Assembly (NCBI GenBank): GCA_900755005.1 | Contig: CAAEEX010000047.1 | Span: forward strand, 1 to 59,489 | Origin: an uncultured Collinsella sp. | GTDB taxonomy: Bacteria; Actinomycetota; Coriobacteriia; Coriobacteriales; Coriobacteriaceae | Length of the DNA: 59,489 nucleotides | Reading direction: 5' to 3' | Shown: positions 16,970-24,140 of the stretch, in pieces | How the letters are laid out: each line of letters starts with the position of its first letter | How positions within the stretch are numbered: the stretch's first letter is position 1 | The notes under the pieces: generated by a model | The model's database searches: none | What the model saw: the letters and a program-made list of their open reading frames with translations, nothing else | Told to the model about the DNA's origin: nothing | Program-made: the position numbers and the translations under genes

Positions 16970-16998
16970 ACCCTATCACGTTGCGCTTTACCAAACAA
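16970..16998 (-). promoter_or_regulatory. Probable promoter of the lysA-dapA operon
   Basis: On the minus strand TTGTTT (16998-16993), a 17-base spacer and TAGGGT (16975-16970). Transcription would start right at the beginning of the riboswitch. Confidence 0.45.
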
Positions 16999-17015
16999 GA
17001 GTATTCGTATATAAC
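16987..17015 (+). promoter_or_regulatory. Probable promoter of the M20 peptidase gene
   Basis: TTTACC (16987-16992), a 17-base spacer and TATAAC (17010-17015). It overlaps the divergent lysA promoter. Confidence 0.4.
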
Positions 17016-17108
17016 GTTTAAAAAATGCAGCTTCATGCTAGAAACAAGGGCGCCACAATCCTGCGTCACAATAAGTGGCAACTGAGTTGTCCCATGAAAG
17101 GAATCCCC

Positions 17109-18296
17109 ATGACCGAGCTCCAAGAACTCCGTCGTTATCGTCGCGACCTGCATCGCATTCCGGAGCTCGATTTCGATCTTCCGCAGACTATCGCCTATAT
17201 CGAGGACGTGCTCGCTCCGCTTGCCTGCGAGGTGACCCATCCGTGTCCGAGCTGCGTCTGTGCCTTCTTCGATGCCGGTGTGGGCGCTACGCACGCCACG
17301 GCGATTCGCGCCGATATGGATGCACTGCCCATCGTGGAAGCAACGGGCGTGGCCTTTGCCTCGACGCATCCTGGCAAGATGCATGCGTGCGGCCACGATG
17401 GCCATATGGCCATGGCGCTCGCGGCGGCGACTTATGTCGATCGTACGATTCGTGAGCAGCCGGGCGCCATCAAGCGCAATGTGCTCTTTGTGTTCCAGCC
17501 GGCCGAGGAGACGACCGGTGGCGCCAAGACGGTGTGTGCGAGCGGCGTGTTCGAGCGTTACGGGGCCGATCGCATCTTCGGTTTCCACGTGTGGCCCGAT
17601 CTGCCCGCCGGCACGTTGGCGAGCTGCTCCGGTCCGCTGCTGGCGCGCTCGAGCGAGACACACATTTATATCCATGGCGCGAGCATCCATATCGCCAAGA
17701 CCTATGGCGTTCCGGTTGAGGAATCGCACGATGCGGCGCTGGCGGCGGCCAAGTTTTTGGTTGCCGAGCGCGAGCTGATGGATAAGCTGGGTGCCGACGA
17801 GCCCTGCATTGGCAAGTTCGGTCTGTTGCAGGCGGGCACCGTCTGCAATGCTGTGGCGGGGGAGGCCCATGTCGCCGGCAGCCTGCGCGTGTTTACGGAC
17901 GACATGTTCGACCGTGCGCGCGAGGGTGTGCGCCGCGTGCTGGACGAGGCCTGCGCCGTAACGGGTTGCACATACGATCTCAACTTTGCCGAGGGCTACC
18001 CGCCAGTCGATAACGACCCCGAGCTGTTTGCCCGTATTGCGCCTGCCCTGCCCGAGCTGCAGCTTGTGAACGAGCCACTGCTCATTGCCGAGGATTTCGC
18101 GTTCTACCAGCGCCATCTGCCGGGTGTGTTCTTCTTGCTGGGCACGGGTGTGCCGGAAGGCCAAGACAATCCGAGCGATTCAGATGGCTGTCCCGTCTAT
18201 GCCACGAGCGCATTGCATACTGATACCATGCTCTTTGACGAGCAAATCCTGCTCAAAGGCCTCGATGTCTACAAACGATTGCTTTCGCTTAGCTAA
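17109..18296 (+). CDS. M20-family amidohydrolase, candidate N-acetyldiaminopimelate deacetylase
   Basis: This 395-aa metallopeptidase of the M20D/amidohydrolase group has metal-ligand motifs HACGHDGHM (about residues 95-103), FQPAEET and FHVWPDLP, and a late EDFAFY. The family includes N-acetyl-LL-DAP deacetylase, hippurate hydrolase and IAA-amino-acid hydrolases. Divergent neighbourhood with lysA-dapA-dapB-dapH, where the acetyl group added by DapH must be removed, makes the DAP deacetylase role the best inference. The ATG at 17109 has AAAGGA 6 bases upstream; an upstream ATG at 17094 has no such site. Confidence 0.85.
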   Translation: MTELQELRRYRRDLHRIPELDFDLPQTIAYIEDVLAPLACEVTHPCPSCVCAFFDAGVGATHATAIRADMDALPIVEATGVAFASTHPGKMHACGHDGHMAMALAAATYVDRTIREQPGAIKRNVLFVFQPAEETTGGAKTVCASGVFERYGADRIFGFHVWPDLPAGTLASCSGPLLARSSETHIYIHGASIHIAKTYGVPVEESHDAALAAAKFLVAERELMDKLGADEPCIGKFGLLQAGTVCNAVAGEAHVAGSLRVFTDDMFDRAREGVRRVLDEACAVTGCTYDLNFAEGYPPVDNDPELFARIAPALPELQLVNEPLLIAEDFAFYQRHLPGVFFLLGTGVPEGQDNPSDSDGCPVYATSALHTDTMLFDEQILLKGLDVYKRLLSLS

Positions 18297-18337
18297 TTCT
18301 TAGAGGAGCGTCCTCTCTGGAAACACGAACAAATGTA

Positions 18338-18386
18338 CGATATAATAGAGATGTAAGTCTATAGAAACGTTTGACGTTATTAACGT
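18338..18386 (+). promoter_or_regulatory. Promoter and operator of the higBA-like pair
   Basis: A consensus TATAAT lies in CGATATAATAGAG (about 18341-18346). Downstream, ACGTTA (18374-18379), T, TAACGT (18381-18386) form a perfect dyad, a likely antitoxin operator between promoter and gene. Confidence 0.55.
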
Positions 18387-18397
18387 AAGGCGATACT

Positions 18398-18679
18398 ATG
18401 ATTGCATCCTATAAAGATGAAGATACCGAACGCTTTGCCATGGGTACGCGGGTCAGGAAGTTCATTCCTTTTGAGCGGGTCGCATTGAGGAAGATCCGCC
18501 AACTGCAGGTCTGCGCTTCGCTTGATGATCTTCGCATTCCGCCAGGCAACCGCCTTGAAGCATTGAAGGGCGATCGCGCCGGTCAATACAGTATTCGCGT
18601 TAACGAACGCTATCGGGTCTGCTTTGAGTGGAGACAGGGGATGGCTTGGAATGTCGAAATCGTCGATTATCACAAATGA
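18398..18679 (+). CDS. higB: HigB-like toxin (RelE superfamily, plasmid killer type)
   Basis: This 93-aa protein fits the HigB/plasmid-maintenance killer family: the C-terminal half GNRLEALKGDRAGQYSIR, then NERYRVCFEW and VEIVDYHK, is the family signature. HigB is a ribosome-dependent mRNA interferase. The toxin gene comes first and overlaps the antitoxin by 29 bases, the usual higBA order. Confidence 0.9.
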   Translation: MIASYKDEDTERFAMGTRVRKFIPFERVALRKIRQLQVCASLDDLRIPPGNRLEALKGDRAGQYSIRVNERYRVCFEWRQGMAWNVEIVDYHK

Positions 18680-18992
18680 GGAGGCTGTGGCCGATTTGCT
18701 ATCACCGGTGACTCCTGGCGAGCTTCTCAAAGAGGAATTTCTTGTTCCTATGGGTATTTCTCAATATCGTCTTGCGAAAGAGACCGGGATTCCGGCTCAG
18801 CGTATCGGGCAGATTGTCTTGGGAAGACGTCGTGTGACGGCTGACACCGATCTTCGTCTTTGCCGCTACTTTGGCCTGACGGATGGTTATTGGCTGCGCG
18901 CGCAGATGGCGTTTGATCTGGAGGCCGAGAAAAGGCGGATTAAACCTGAGCTCGACAAGATTGTTCCTGTCCAGCAGGCCATCGCATTGTAG
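18651..18992 (+). CDS. higA: HigA-like antitoxin (XRE helix-turn-helix)
   Basis: This 113-aa antitoxin has the HigA signature LLSPVTPGELLKEEFL, then the XRE helix-turn-helix ISQYRLAKETGIPAQRIGQI and DTDLRLCRYFGLTDGYWLR. It neutralises HigB and represses the operon. The ATG at 18651 is preferred; GTG 18624 is in frame but further into higB. Confidence 0.9.
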   Translation: MSKSSIITNEEAVADLLSPVTPGELLKEEFLVPMGISQYRLAKETGIPAQRIGQIVLGRRRVTADTDLRLCRYFGLTDGYWLRAQMAFDLEAEKRRIKPELDKIVPVQQAIAL

Positions 18993-19021
18993 AGCCCAAA
19001 GACGCTGAGAATGGAGTGGCG

Positions 19022-19345
19022 ATGAGGCGACGTCGGCAATCTGCCGTATATAGTTCGGGTGGTTGCGGGTGTGGTTTGCTACTGCTCCCGGTTGTTGTGC
19101 TGAGTATTGGCATGATGTTTGCGCTTGCCGGTTTGGCTGCAGCGGCGCTCGTGTTGCTGATTGTTGCCATTGGCGTAACGATCTGGCTCTATCACCGTCG
19201 CGAACAACGCCGCGCCGACGGCAAGACCAATGTGGGATGGATTGTCTTTTTGGTTATCGCCTATCTGCTGAGCATCAGTTACCTGGCGTTCTTTGTCCTG
19301 TTGATGATCAGCGCCTTTACCGGGGAATCTGTCACAGTGGGCTGA
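19022..19345 (+). CDS. Small polytopic membrane protein
   Basis: This 107-aa protein has a basic N-terminus (MRRRRQ), a Cys/Gly-rich stretch (SGGCGCG) and three hydrophobic segments at about residues 20-35, 38-58 and 75-98. The ATG at 19022 has GGAG 5 bases upstream; the in-frame GTG at 19016 overlaps that site. I do not recognise a family. It follows higA by about 30 bases and may share its transcript. Confidence 0.65.
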   Translation: MRRRRQSAVYSSGGCGCGLLLLPVVVLSIGMMFALAGLAAAALVLLIVAIGVTIWLYHRREQRRADGKTNVGWIVFLVIAYLLSISYLAFFVLLMISAFTGESVTVG

Positions 19346-19448
19346 TCCTGCCTGCTGACGGTCGCGTAAAGGGCGTTTGTTCGGGGCTTGGACAACTACA
19401 TTGGCCGTTTACCGCTGCCTTAGCTCTGAGCTAATGAATTTAAGTTCA

Positions 19449-19502
19449 ATCCTTCCTACGATGGGCTGTGTGCCGGCACGGTAGCCGGATCGTAGGAAGG
19501 AT
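19449..19502 (+). promoter_or_regulatory. Palindrome whose right arm carries the ribosome site of the next gene
   Basis: ATCCTTCCTACGAT (19449-19462) is the exact reverse complement of ATCGTAGGAAGGAT (19489-19502). A second palindrome GTGCCGGCAC (19470-19479) sits at the centre. GGAAGG in the right arm is the ribosome site for the ATG at 19508, so folding would hide it. Confidence 0.65.
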
Positions 19503-19507
19503 GCATA

Positions 19508-19951
19508 ATGGCAAAAGAGGGAAAGAAACCGATTGGTAAGATCGTCCTGGGCATCATCGTGGTGCTGGCTATCGTCGGTGCCGTAGGCTCTATGGGAGGA
19601 AACTCCTCCAACTCCTCTGCGGGCGATACGGCAAAACCGGCCGAGGCTACGCAACAGGCCGAAGAGCAACAAGAGCCGCAGGAGCCTTATACGATTGCCG
19701 ATGAGGTCGAGGATACGTCCAATCAGTTTGCCTATAAGATCACGGGTACGCTGACCAATAACACGGACAAGGAAAAGAGCTACATTCAGATCGAGTACGT
19801 TTTGTATGATGCTGATGGCAACCAGGTCGGAACTGCTTTCGCGAACACCAACCATCTGAAGGCCGGCGGTACTTGGAAGTTCGAGGCGCTGGGTACGGTG
19901 TCTCCTGATCAGGTCGCCAGCTGGGAGCGCTCGGATGTGAGCGGTTTCTAG
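19508..19951 (+). CDS. Membrane-anchored FxLYD-type domain protein
   Basis: This 147-aa protein has a basic N-terminus and one membrane segment (residues about 9-30, KIVLGIIVVLAIVGAVGS), then a Ser/Asn/Glu/Gln-rich linker. The C-terminal beta domain (about 68-147) has the FxLYD pattern: ITGTLTNNTDKEKSYIQI, VLYDADGNQVGTAFAN and GGTWKFEAL. Such domains are extracytoplasmic and of unknown ligand. There is no lipobox Cys, so it is an uncleaved anchor rather than a lipoprotein. Confidence 0.75.
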   Translation: MAKEGKKPIGKIVLGIIVVLAIVGAVGSMGGNSSNSSAGDTAKPAEATQQAEEQQEPQEPYTIADEVEDTSNQFAYKITGTLTNNTDKEKSYIQIEYVLYDADGNQVGTAFANTNHLKAGGTWKFEALGTVSPDQVASWERSDVSGF

Positions 19952-19983
19952 CATGCTGTATATGCTTGGGGGGGTGAGGTCGT

Positions 19984-20406
19984 ATGCCCGATAAAAAGTT
20001 GACCGAGGAGCTGCTCAACGAGCTGCTCGATGCGCCGAGTATCGACGGCTATATCAGGGAGCACGACTTTGCCGCCCCGTCGCTTTCGGACTACCTCAAA
20101 CAGTTGCTGCAAGAGAAGGGTTTGGAGCGTTCGCGCGTGGTGCGTATGGCCGACCTCAACGAAACGTTTGGCTATCAGATCTTTACCGGCGCGCGCCATC
20201 CGAGTCGCAATAAGGTGCTGCAGATTGCATTTGCGATGGCTTTATCGATGAAGGAGACCAACCGCGCACTTACGGCTGCCGGGGCAAACGTCCTCAACTG
20301 CAAGGATCGTCGCGATGCGATTATTATCTTTTGCATCGATCGCGGCTGCAGCCTACAAAAGGTCAATGAGGAGCTGTATCGCTTTGGCGAGGAGACGGTG
20401 AGTTAA
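19984..20406 (+). CDS. Helix-turn-helix protein paired with a Ser/Thr kinase
   Basis: This 140-aa protein has a segment reading like an XRE-type helix-turn-helix (LSDYLKQLLQEKGLERSRVV to TFGYQIFTGARHPSRNKVLQIAFAM, key residues R, Y and the final LQIAFAM). The C-terminus has paired Cys (LNCKDRRDAIIIFCIDRGC). GTGAGG precedes the ATG. A eukaryotic-type protein kinase gene follows, so this protein may be its substrate or transcriptional partner; that is inference from adjacency. Confidence 0.7.
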   Translation: MPDKKLTEELLNELLDAPSIDGYIREHDFAAPSLSDYLKQLLQEKGLERSRVVRMADLNETFGYQIFTGARHPSRNKVLQIAFAMALSMKETNRALTAAGANVLNCKDRRDAIIIFCIDRGCSLQKVNEELYRFGEETVS

Positions 20407-20450
20407 CGGCTGGCTGTTGGCGGCAGGGCCGTCCGCGATATTTCAAACGT

Positions 20451-20486
20451 GCAGGGCACGGGCGCTACAGGGCGTCCGTGTCCTGC
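20451..20486 (+). other. Hairpin before the kinase gene
   Basis: GCAGGGCACGG (20451-20461) pairs with CCGTGTCCTGC (20476-20486), one G-U pair, just before the kinase start. It may be a terminator for the HTH gene or a translational control element. Confidence 0.45.
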
Positions 20487-20492
20487 GTTATT

Positions 20493-21881
20493 ATGAGCTT
20501 TATGGATACTCAAGACCCAACATATTCCGACGACGAATTGACCGCCGCGCTTGCCGAGCACCTGGCGTCGTTTGACCGCGATGATAGCTATCGCGTGGAA
20601 CGTGTGCTGAAGCGCTCGTCCGTTGAAACAACCGATCTCGTGTACTTCGAAGGAACCGGCGGAGGATCGCTCGGCCCCTTTGTCCGCAAACGCATCGATG
20701 CTTCGGCCCAGATTGGCGGGGCATATGAGCGCCTGTTTGCGGCCCAGCGTGCCGGACGGCGTTTTGAGCACCTGCCCCGGATTGTCGATTGCCGCCGTGC
20801 GGGCGACGAGCTTGACGTGGTGATGGAATACATTGAAGGCGAGACGCTCGAGGCCTTGGTGGGACGTTTGGGTGCGACCCCCGATTATGCGCGCGGGTTG
20901 TTTCCGGCCCTGTGTGATGCGGTGGCAGAGCTCCATGCTGGATTTGGCGAGGTGGGGAAAGCGCCGGCTCCGATTATCCATCGCGACCTTAAACCTTCGA
21001 ACATCATCGTGTCGGGCGTGAGATATGCCGCCGATGCCGGCATGACCTTCTCGTCGCTGGTGATTATTGACCTGGGAATCGCGCGCGCTTGGCGCGAAGG
21101 CGCCGATGCCGATACCGTCAAGTTTGGCACACGGCCCTACGCGCCACCCGAGCAGTATGGGTTTGGGCAGACGAGCGTGCGAAGCGATGTGTACGCGCTG
21201 GGCGCCCTGCTGTTCTTCTGCTTGACGGGGCTCGATCCAAAACCGGGGCTCGACATGCGCGAACAATGCGAGATGCGCGGCGTTCCCGCTCCACTGGCCG
21301 ATGTCATTTGCATGGCGATGGCGCTCGACCCGGCCAAGCGTTTTGCGAGCGCGGGGGTGTTGGGACGGGCGACGCGCGCGGCATATGACCTGAGTTGCCC
21401 TGTGCGGCCTCCTGCGCCTGCGCCTCTCTGCACCCCGGCTTCAGAGACGGTATTAACGCCCCAAGAGCCTCAGAGCTCCACGGGCCTCCCTAAACCTGCC
21501 GCCTCCGCCGCACTCGGCCTGCTCTCTCGCATTCCGGAACCTCTGGGGCGCATTTGGAATACGCTTGTCTGCCTCTCGTTGCTTGTATTCTTTGCCGGAA
21601 GCCACTTTGCCGTCTTTCACCCCACGGGAGCAAACCAAAGCTACCCGACGTGGCTTCTTATAATCGAGTACTTTTTCTTTGTCGATGGCCTTATGGTGCT
21701 TATGCATTTTGCGCTGCTCGACAAGCGTCGTCTTCGTCGGCGATTCACGTTGCTCGACAGCTATCGCGGCAAGAAACTAGCGAAGCTCTGGCTCAAAGCA
21801 TTGGGTGTGCTGCTTCTATACATGATCGTCATAGTTGCGGTTGCCAATGCGACCGGTGTTGTTGACACCTCTACTGCCTAA
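20493..21881 (+). CDS. Eukaryotic-type Ser/Thr protein kinase with C-terminal membrane segments
   Basis: This is a protein of about 462 aa. The kinase domain spans about residues 40-290: the catalytic loop HRDLKPSN, the metal-binding DLG (in place of DFG), GTRPYAPPEQYGFGQ in the activation segment and SDVYALGALLFF. A Pro/Ala linker follows, then two hydrophobic segments near residues 355-380 and 385-410 and a last one near 440-460. This layout differs from PknB kinases with PASTA domains: there is no extracellular sensor. ATG 20493 and ATG 20502 are both possible and neither has a strong ribosome site. Confidence 0.85.
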   Translation: MSFMDTQDPTYSDDELTAALAEHLASFDRDDSYRVERVLKRSSVETTDLVYFEGTGGGSLGPFVRKRIDASAQIGGAYERLFAAQRAGRRFEHLPRIVDCRRAGDELDVVMEYIEGETLEALVGRLGATPDYARGLFPALCDAVAELHAGFGEVGKAPAPIIHRDLKPSNIIVSGVRYAADAGMTFSSLVIIDLGIARAWREGADADTVKFGTRPYAPPEQYGFGQTSVRSDVYALGALLFFCLTGLDPKPGLDMREQCEMRGVPAPLADVICMAMALDPAKRFASAGVLGRATRAAYDLSCPVRPPAPAPLCTPASETVLTPQEPQSSTGLPKPAASAALGLLSRIPEPLGRIWNTLVCLSLLVFFAGSHFAVFHPTGANQSYPTWLLIIEYFFFVDGLMVLMHFALLDKRRLRRRFTLLDSYRGKKLAKLWLKALGVLLLYMIVIVAVANATGVVDTSTA

Positions 21882-21885
21882 AAGA

Positions 21886-21907
21886 AAAGGGCCCGTCGGG
21901 GCCCTTT
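21886..21907. terminator. Bidirectional terminator between convergent genes
   Basis: AAAGGGCCC (21886-21894) pairs with GGGCCCTTT (21899-21907). It serves the kinase on plus and the coiled-coil protein on minus. Confidence 0.75.
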
Positions 21908-21917
21908 ACAATTGCGC

Positions 21918-23051
21918 TTAGATGCGGTTCATTTGAGCGGCGACCTTGTTGTACCAGTCCTGCCACGTGGGCGGGCAGTACTTTTTGGCCGCTGCTGGGG
22001 TAAGGGTGGAGCCGTAGTTCGCACCCAGATAGGCAACATGAGCGGAGATGCCCTCACTCCAGCTGCCAAAGCTGCGCCAACCGCCGCCACGGGCACTCCA
22101 GCCCCAGGCGTTGTAAGAATTGGCGCAATAAGCGCCCTTGGTGCTCTCGATGCAGGCGATGGCGGGGGACCAACGGGGGTCGACACCGGTATTCCAAGCG
22201 GCGACGGCAAAGTTGTAGCCCTGGCCTGCCATGGGGGAGCCGGCAAGATAATTATCGATGCGGCTCGTCCATTCATTAATGAACGAATCGTAATCGGAGT
22301 TACCGGTATTGGCGTTGTTCACCGTGGTATCGATGGTGGTGTTGGTGTTGTTGGCCTGGCTGCTGGAATTGCTGCCGCTTACGCCCTCGCCCGAGAGCTT
22401 CTCGGCGGCAGCGGCCTTATCGGCCTCAAGTTTGGCGAGCTCGGCAGCATTTTCCTGCTCGGCTTTTGCCTGCGCCTCGCTGCGGAGTTGCTGGGCCTGC
22501 GCCAGCGCATCCTCGGCGTTTTTCTGCTCTGCCTCAAGCTGGGACTTGGCCTGCTGGAGCTCGGCCTTGTTCTGCTCGAGTTCGGTTTGCATGTTGTTGA
22601 GCTCTTCAATCTCGTCGACGCTCGAGCTCGTGATCTGGTTGGTGTATTTGCAGGTGGTGATGAACTCACCCAGGCTCTGCGCGTTGACCAGGAAGCTCAC
22701 GATGGGATTGGTGCCCTTCTGGTACTTGTACAGATCGCGCATGGCGGAGCTTGCCTTGGCCTGCTGCTCGGGAAGCTTGGCCTCGATTTCCTCGATGCTC
22801 GCCTCATTGGAGTCGATCTGCTTTTGCAGGTCGTCGAGTTTGGTGCGGGCATCGTTGTAGGCGCTCGTGGCGGCTTCGATTTTTTGCTGCGCGGCGGAAA
22901 GCTGATCCTGCGTTGCCTGCGAGGCGGCATATGCCGCAACGGGGGAGAGCATCGGCGTGGCAGTCAGTGCGACAGCGAGTGCGGCGCTCGTGATGATACG
23001 AGCCGGCTTCGACGCGATGAGCGCTGCGACGCGATGATTCGAATGCTGCAT
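21918..23051 (-). CDS. Secreted coiled-coil protein with a C-terminal lysozyme-like domain
   Basis: This 377-aa exported protein has a signal peptide (about residues 15-44, ending PVAAYAAS). A long coiled coil at about 45-215 is rich in Glu, Gln and Ala, as in PcsB-like peptidoglycan hydrolases. A Ser/Asn/Thr linker follows. The C-terminal domain of about 110 residues has YNFAVAAWNTGVDPRWSPAI, CIESTKGAYC and NAWGWSARGGGWRSF, resembling lysozyme or transglycosylase-like domains with Glu in CIES. It probably acts in cell-wall turnover. The ATG at 23051 has AGAGGG 5 bases upstream. Confidence 0.75.
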   Translation of the reverse strand: MQHSNHRVAALIASKPARIITSAALAVALTATPMLSPVAAYAASQATQDQLSAAQQKIEAATSAYNDARTKLDDLQKQIDSNEASIEEIEAKLPEQQAKASSAMRDLYKYQKGTNPIVSFLVNAQSLGEFITTCKYTNQITSSSVDEIEELNNMQTELEQNKAELQQAKSQLEAEQKNAEDALAQAQQLRSEAQAKAEQENAAELAKLEADKAAAAEKLSGEGVSGSNSSSQANNTNTTIDTTVNNANTGNSDYDSFINEWTSRIDNYLAGSPMAGQGYNFAVAAWNTGVDPRWSPAIACIESTKGAYCANSYNAWGWSARGGGWRSFGSWSEGISAHVAYLGANYGSTLTPAAAKKYCPPTWQDWYNKVAAQMNRI

Positions 23052-23118
23052 CCAATCCCTCTGCAATCAATCGTAGGTTATGGTTCGAACGGTATTCTAC
23101 TACTGCTTTCGACCTCAA

Positions 23119-23287
23119 CTTGAACCTTAAAGGTTCCAAAGGGTCAAGTTAAACTTGAGGCTTTGGCTTTGACCTGCAGTTATAGTGAATTGTTGAGAAA
23201 CCATAGAGTTCAACTTTAACGTTACGGGGGCCTGTTTGAGAGGAGTTTAGGGCTGTAAAAGCTATCTCAACGTGGGGTTTTACAGCT
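23119..23287. other. Intergenic region with two imperfect dyads
   Basis: An imperfect dyad (CTCAACTTGAACC against GGGTCAAGTTAAACTTGAG) lies at about 23116-23163. CTGTAAAA (about 23253-23260) and TTTTACAG (about 23280-23287) form a second. They could be an operator for the secreted protein and a weak terminator for the MOSC gene. No further signals recognised. Confidence 0.35.
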
Positions 23288-23918
23288 ACAGCGCGCCCTC
23301 CTGACGAGCCTGCTCAATCTCTTCGAGGGCTTCGGCAGGGGTGAACGAACAGGTGCCGTCGCCGAGTTTGACTACCTGGATATCGTCGCCGATATGGACC
23401 TCTCCGCCCTTTAGTACCACGCCAAAAATGCCCTCGTGCGGAAAGATGCAGTCGCCGGCGAGATAGTAGATGGCGCAACGGGTGTGGCAGACCTTGCCGA
23501 TTTGGCTGATTTCGACGAGCACCTCGCTGCCAAGCTTGAGCTGCGTGCCCAAAGGGAGCGAGAGTAGATTGATGCCCTGGGTGGTGAAGTTTTCTCCAAA
23601 GTCACCCTCGCGCACATCGAGTCCGCGAGCCTGCGCCGTCTGGATGGACTCTGCGGCCAAAAAGGAAACCTGACGATGCCAATGTCCGGCGTGCGCATCG
23701 GTGGCGAGACCAAATTGCTCTATAACGGTGTCGTGTCCATCGGCGACGGGCGACTTGCGCGTGCCCTTGTGTGCCGACGTGTTGATTGAGACGATGTGGG
23801 CGGGTCCGTTGTAGGCGGCGTCTGCCGTGCGCAGGGGAGCGGTCGCTTTCGCGCGTTCTGCCAGCTCGCGCCTCGCGGCATTGAGGATGGGATTATCGGT
23901 CGGATGGTCTTGGGGCAC
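23286..23918 (-). CDS. MOSC-domain protein
   Basis: This 210-aa protein has the MOSC (molybdenum cofactor sulfurase C-terminal) beta-barrel pattern: IVSINTSAHKGTRKSPV, DAHAGHWHRQVSFL, EGDFGENFTTQGINL and the conserved Cys region IGKVCHTRCAIYY. MOSC proteins bind or transfer sulfur on molybdenum cofactor, or detoxify N-hydroxylated bases; the substrate here is unknown. GTG start at 23918 with AAAGG about 8 bases upstream. No molybdenum genes are in the window. Confidence 0.85.
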   Translation of the reverse strand: MPQDHPTDNPILNAARRELAERAKATAPLRTADAAYNGPAHIVSINTSAHKGTRKSPVADGHDTVIEQFGLATDAHAGHWHRQVSFLAAESIQTAQARGLDVREGDFGENFTTQGINLLSLPLGTQLKLGSEVLVEISQIGKVCHTRCAIYYLAGDCIFPHEGIFGVVLKGGEVHIGDDIQVVKLGDGTCSFTPAEALEEIEQARQEGAL

Positions 23919-24140
23919 GTGTGCGCCTTTCGCTCGAGGATGTCAATACGCTGAATCCTACAACAATGGTAGGTTCATTGCCCATTGTCATACAACGGTG
24001 AGCGCCGTCTTCGTGCTGGACGATTACATCGATTGCCATAGATACGGTGGAGCTTTGGGCGCCGGCGGCTTGGCACGCTAGAATAAATCAGTTGCGCAAA
24101 GACCGCCCATTGTGTGGGCAGTTCATGATAGGAAGTTTCC

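Noticed and set aside
18302..18317. Hairpin AGAGGA/TCCTCT after the M20 gene as a terminator
   Set aside because: The stem is only 6 bp, with no T run; too weak to call.
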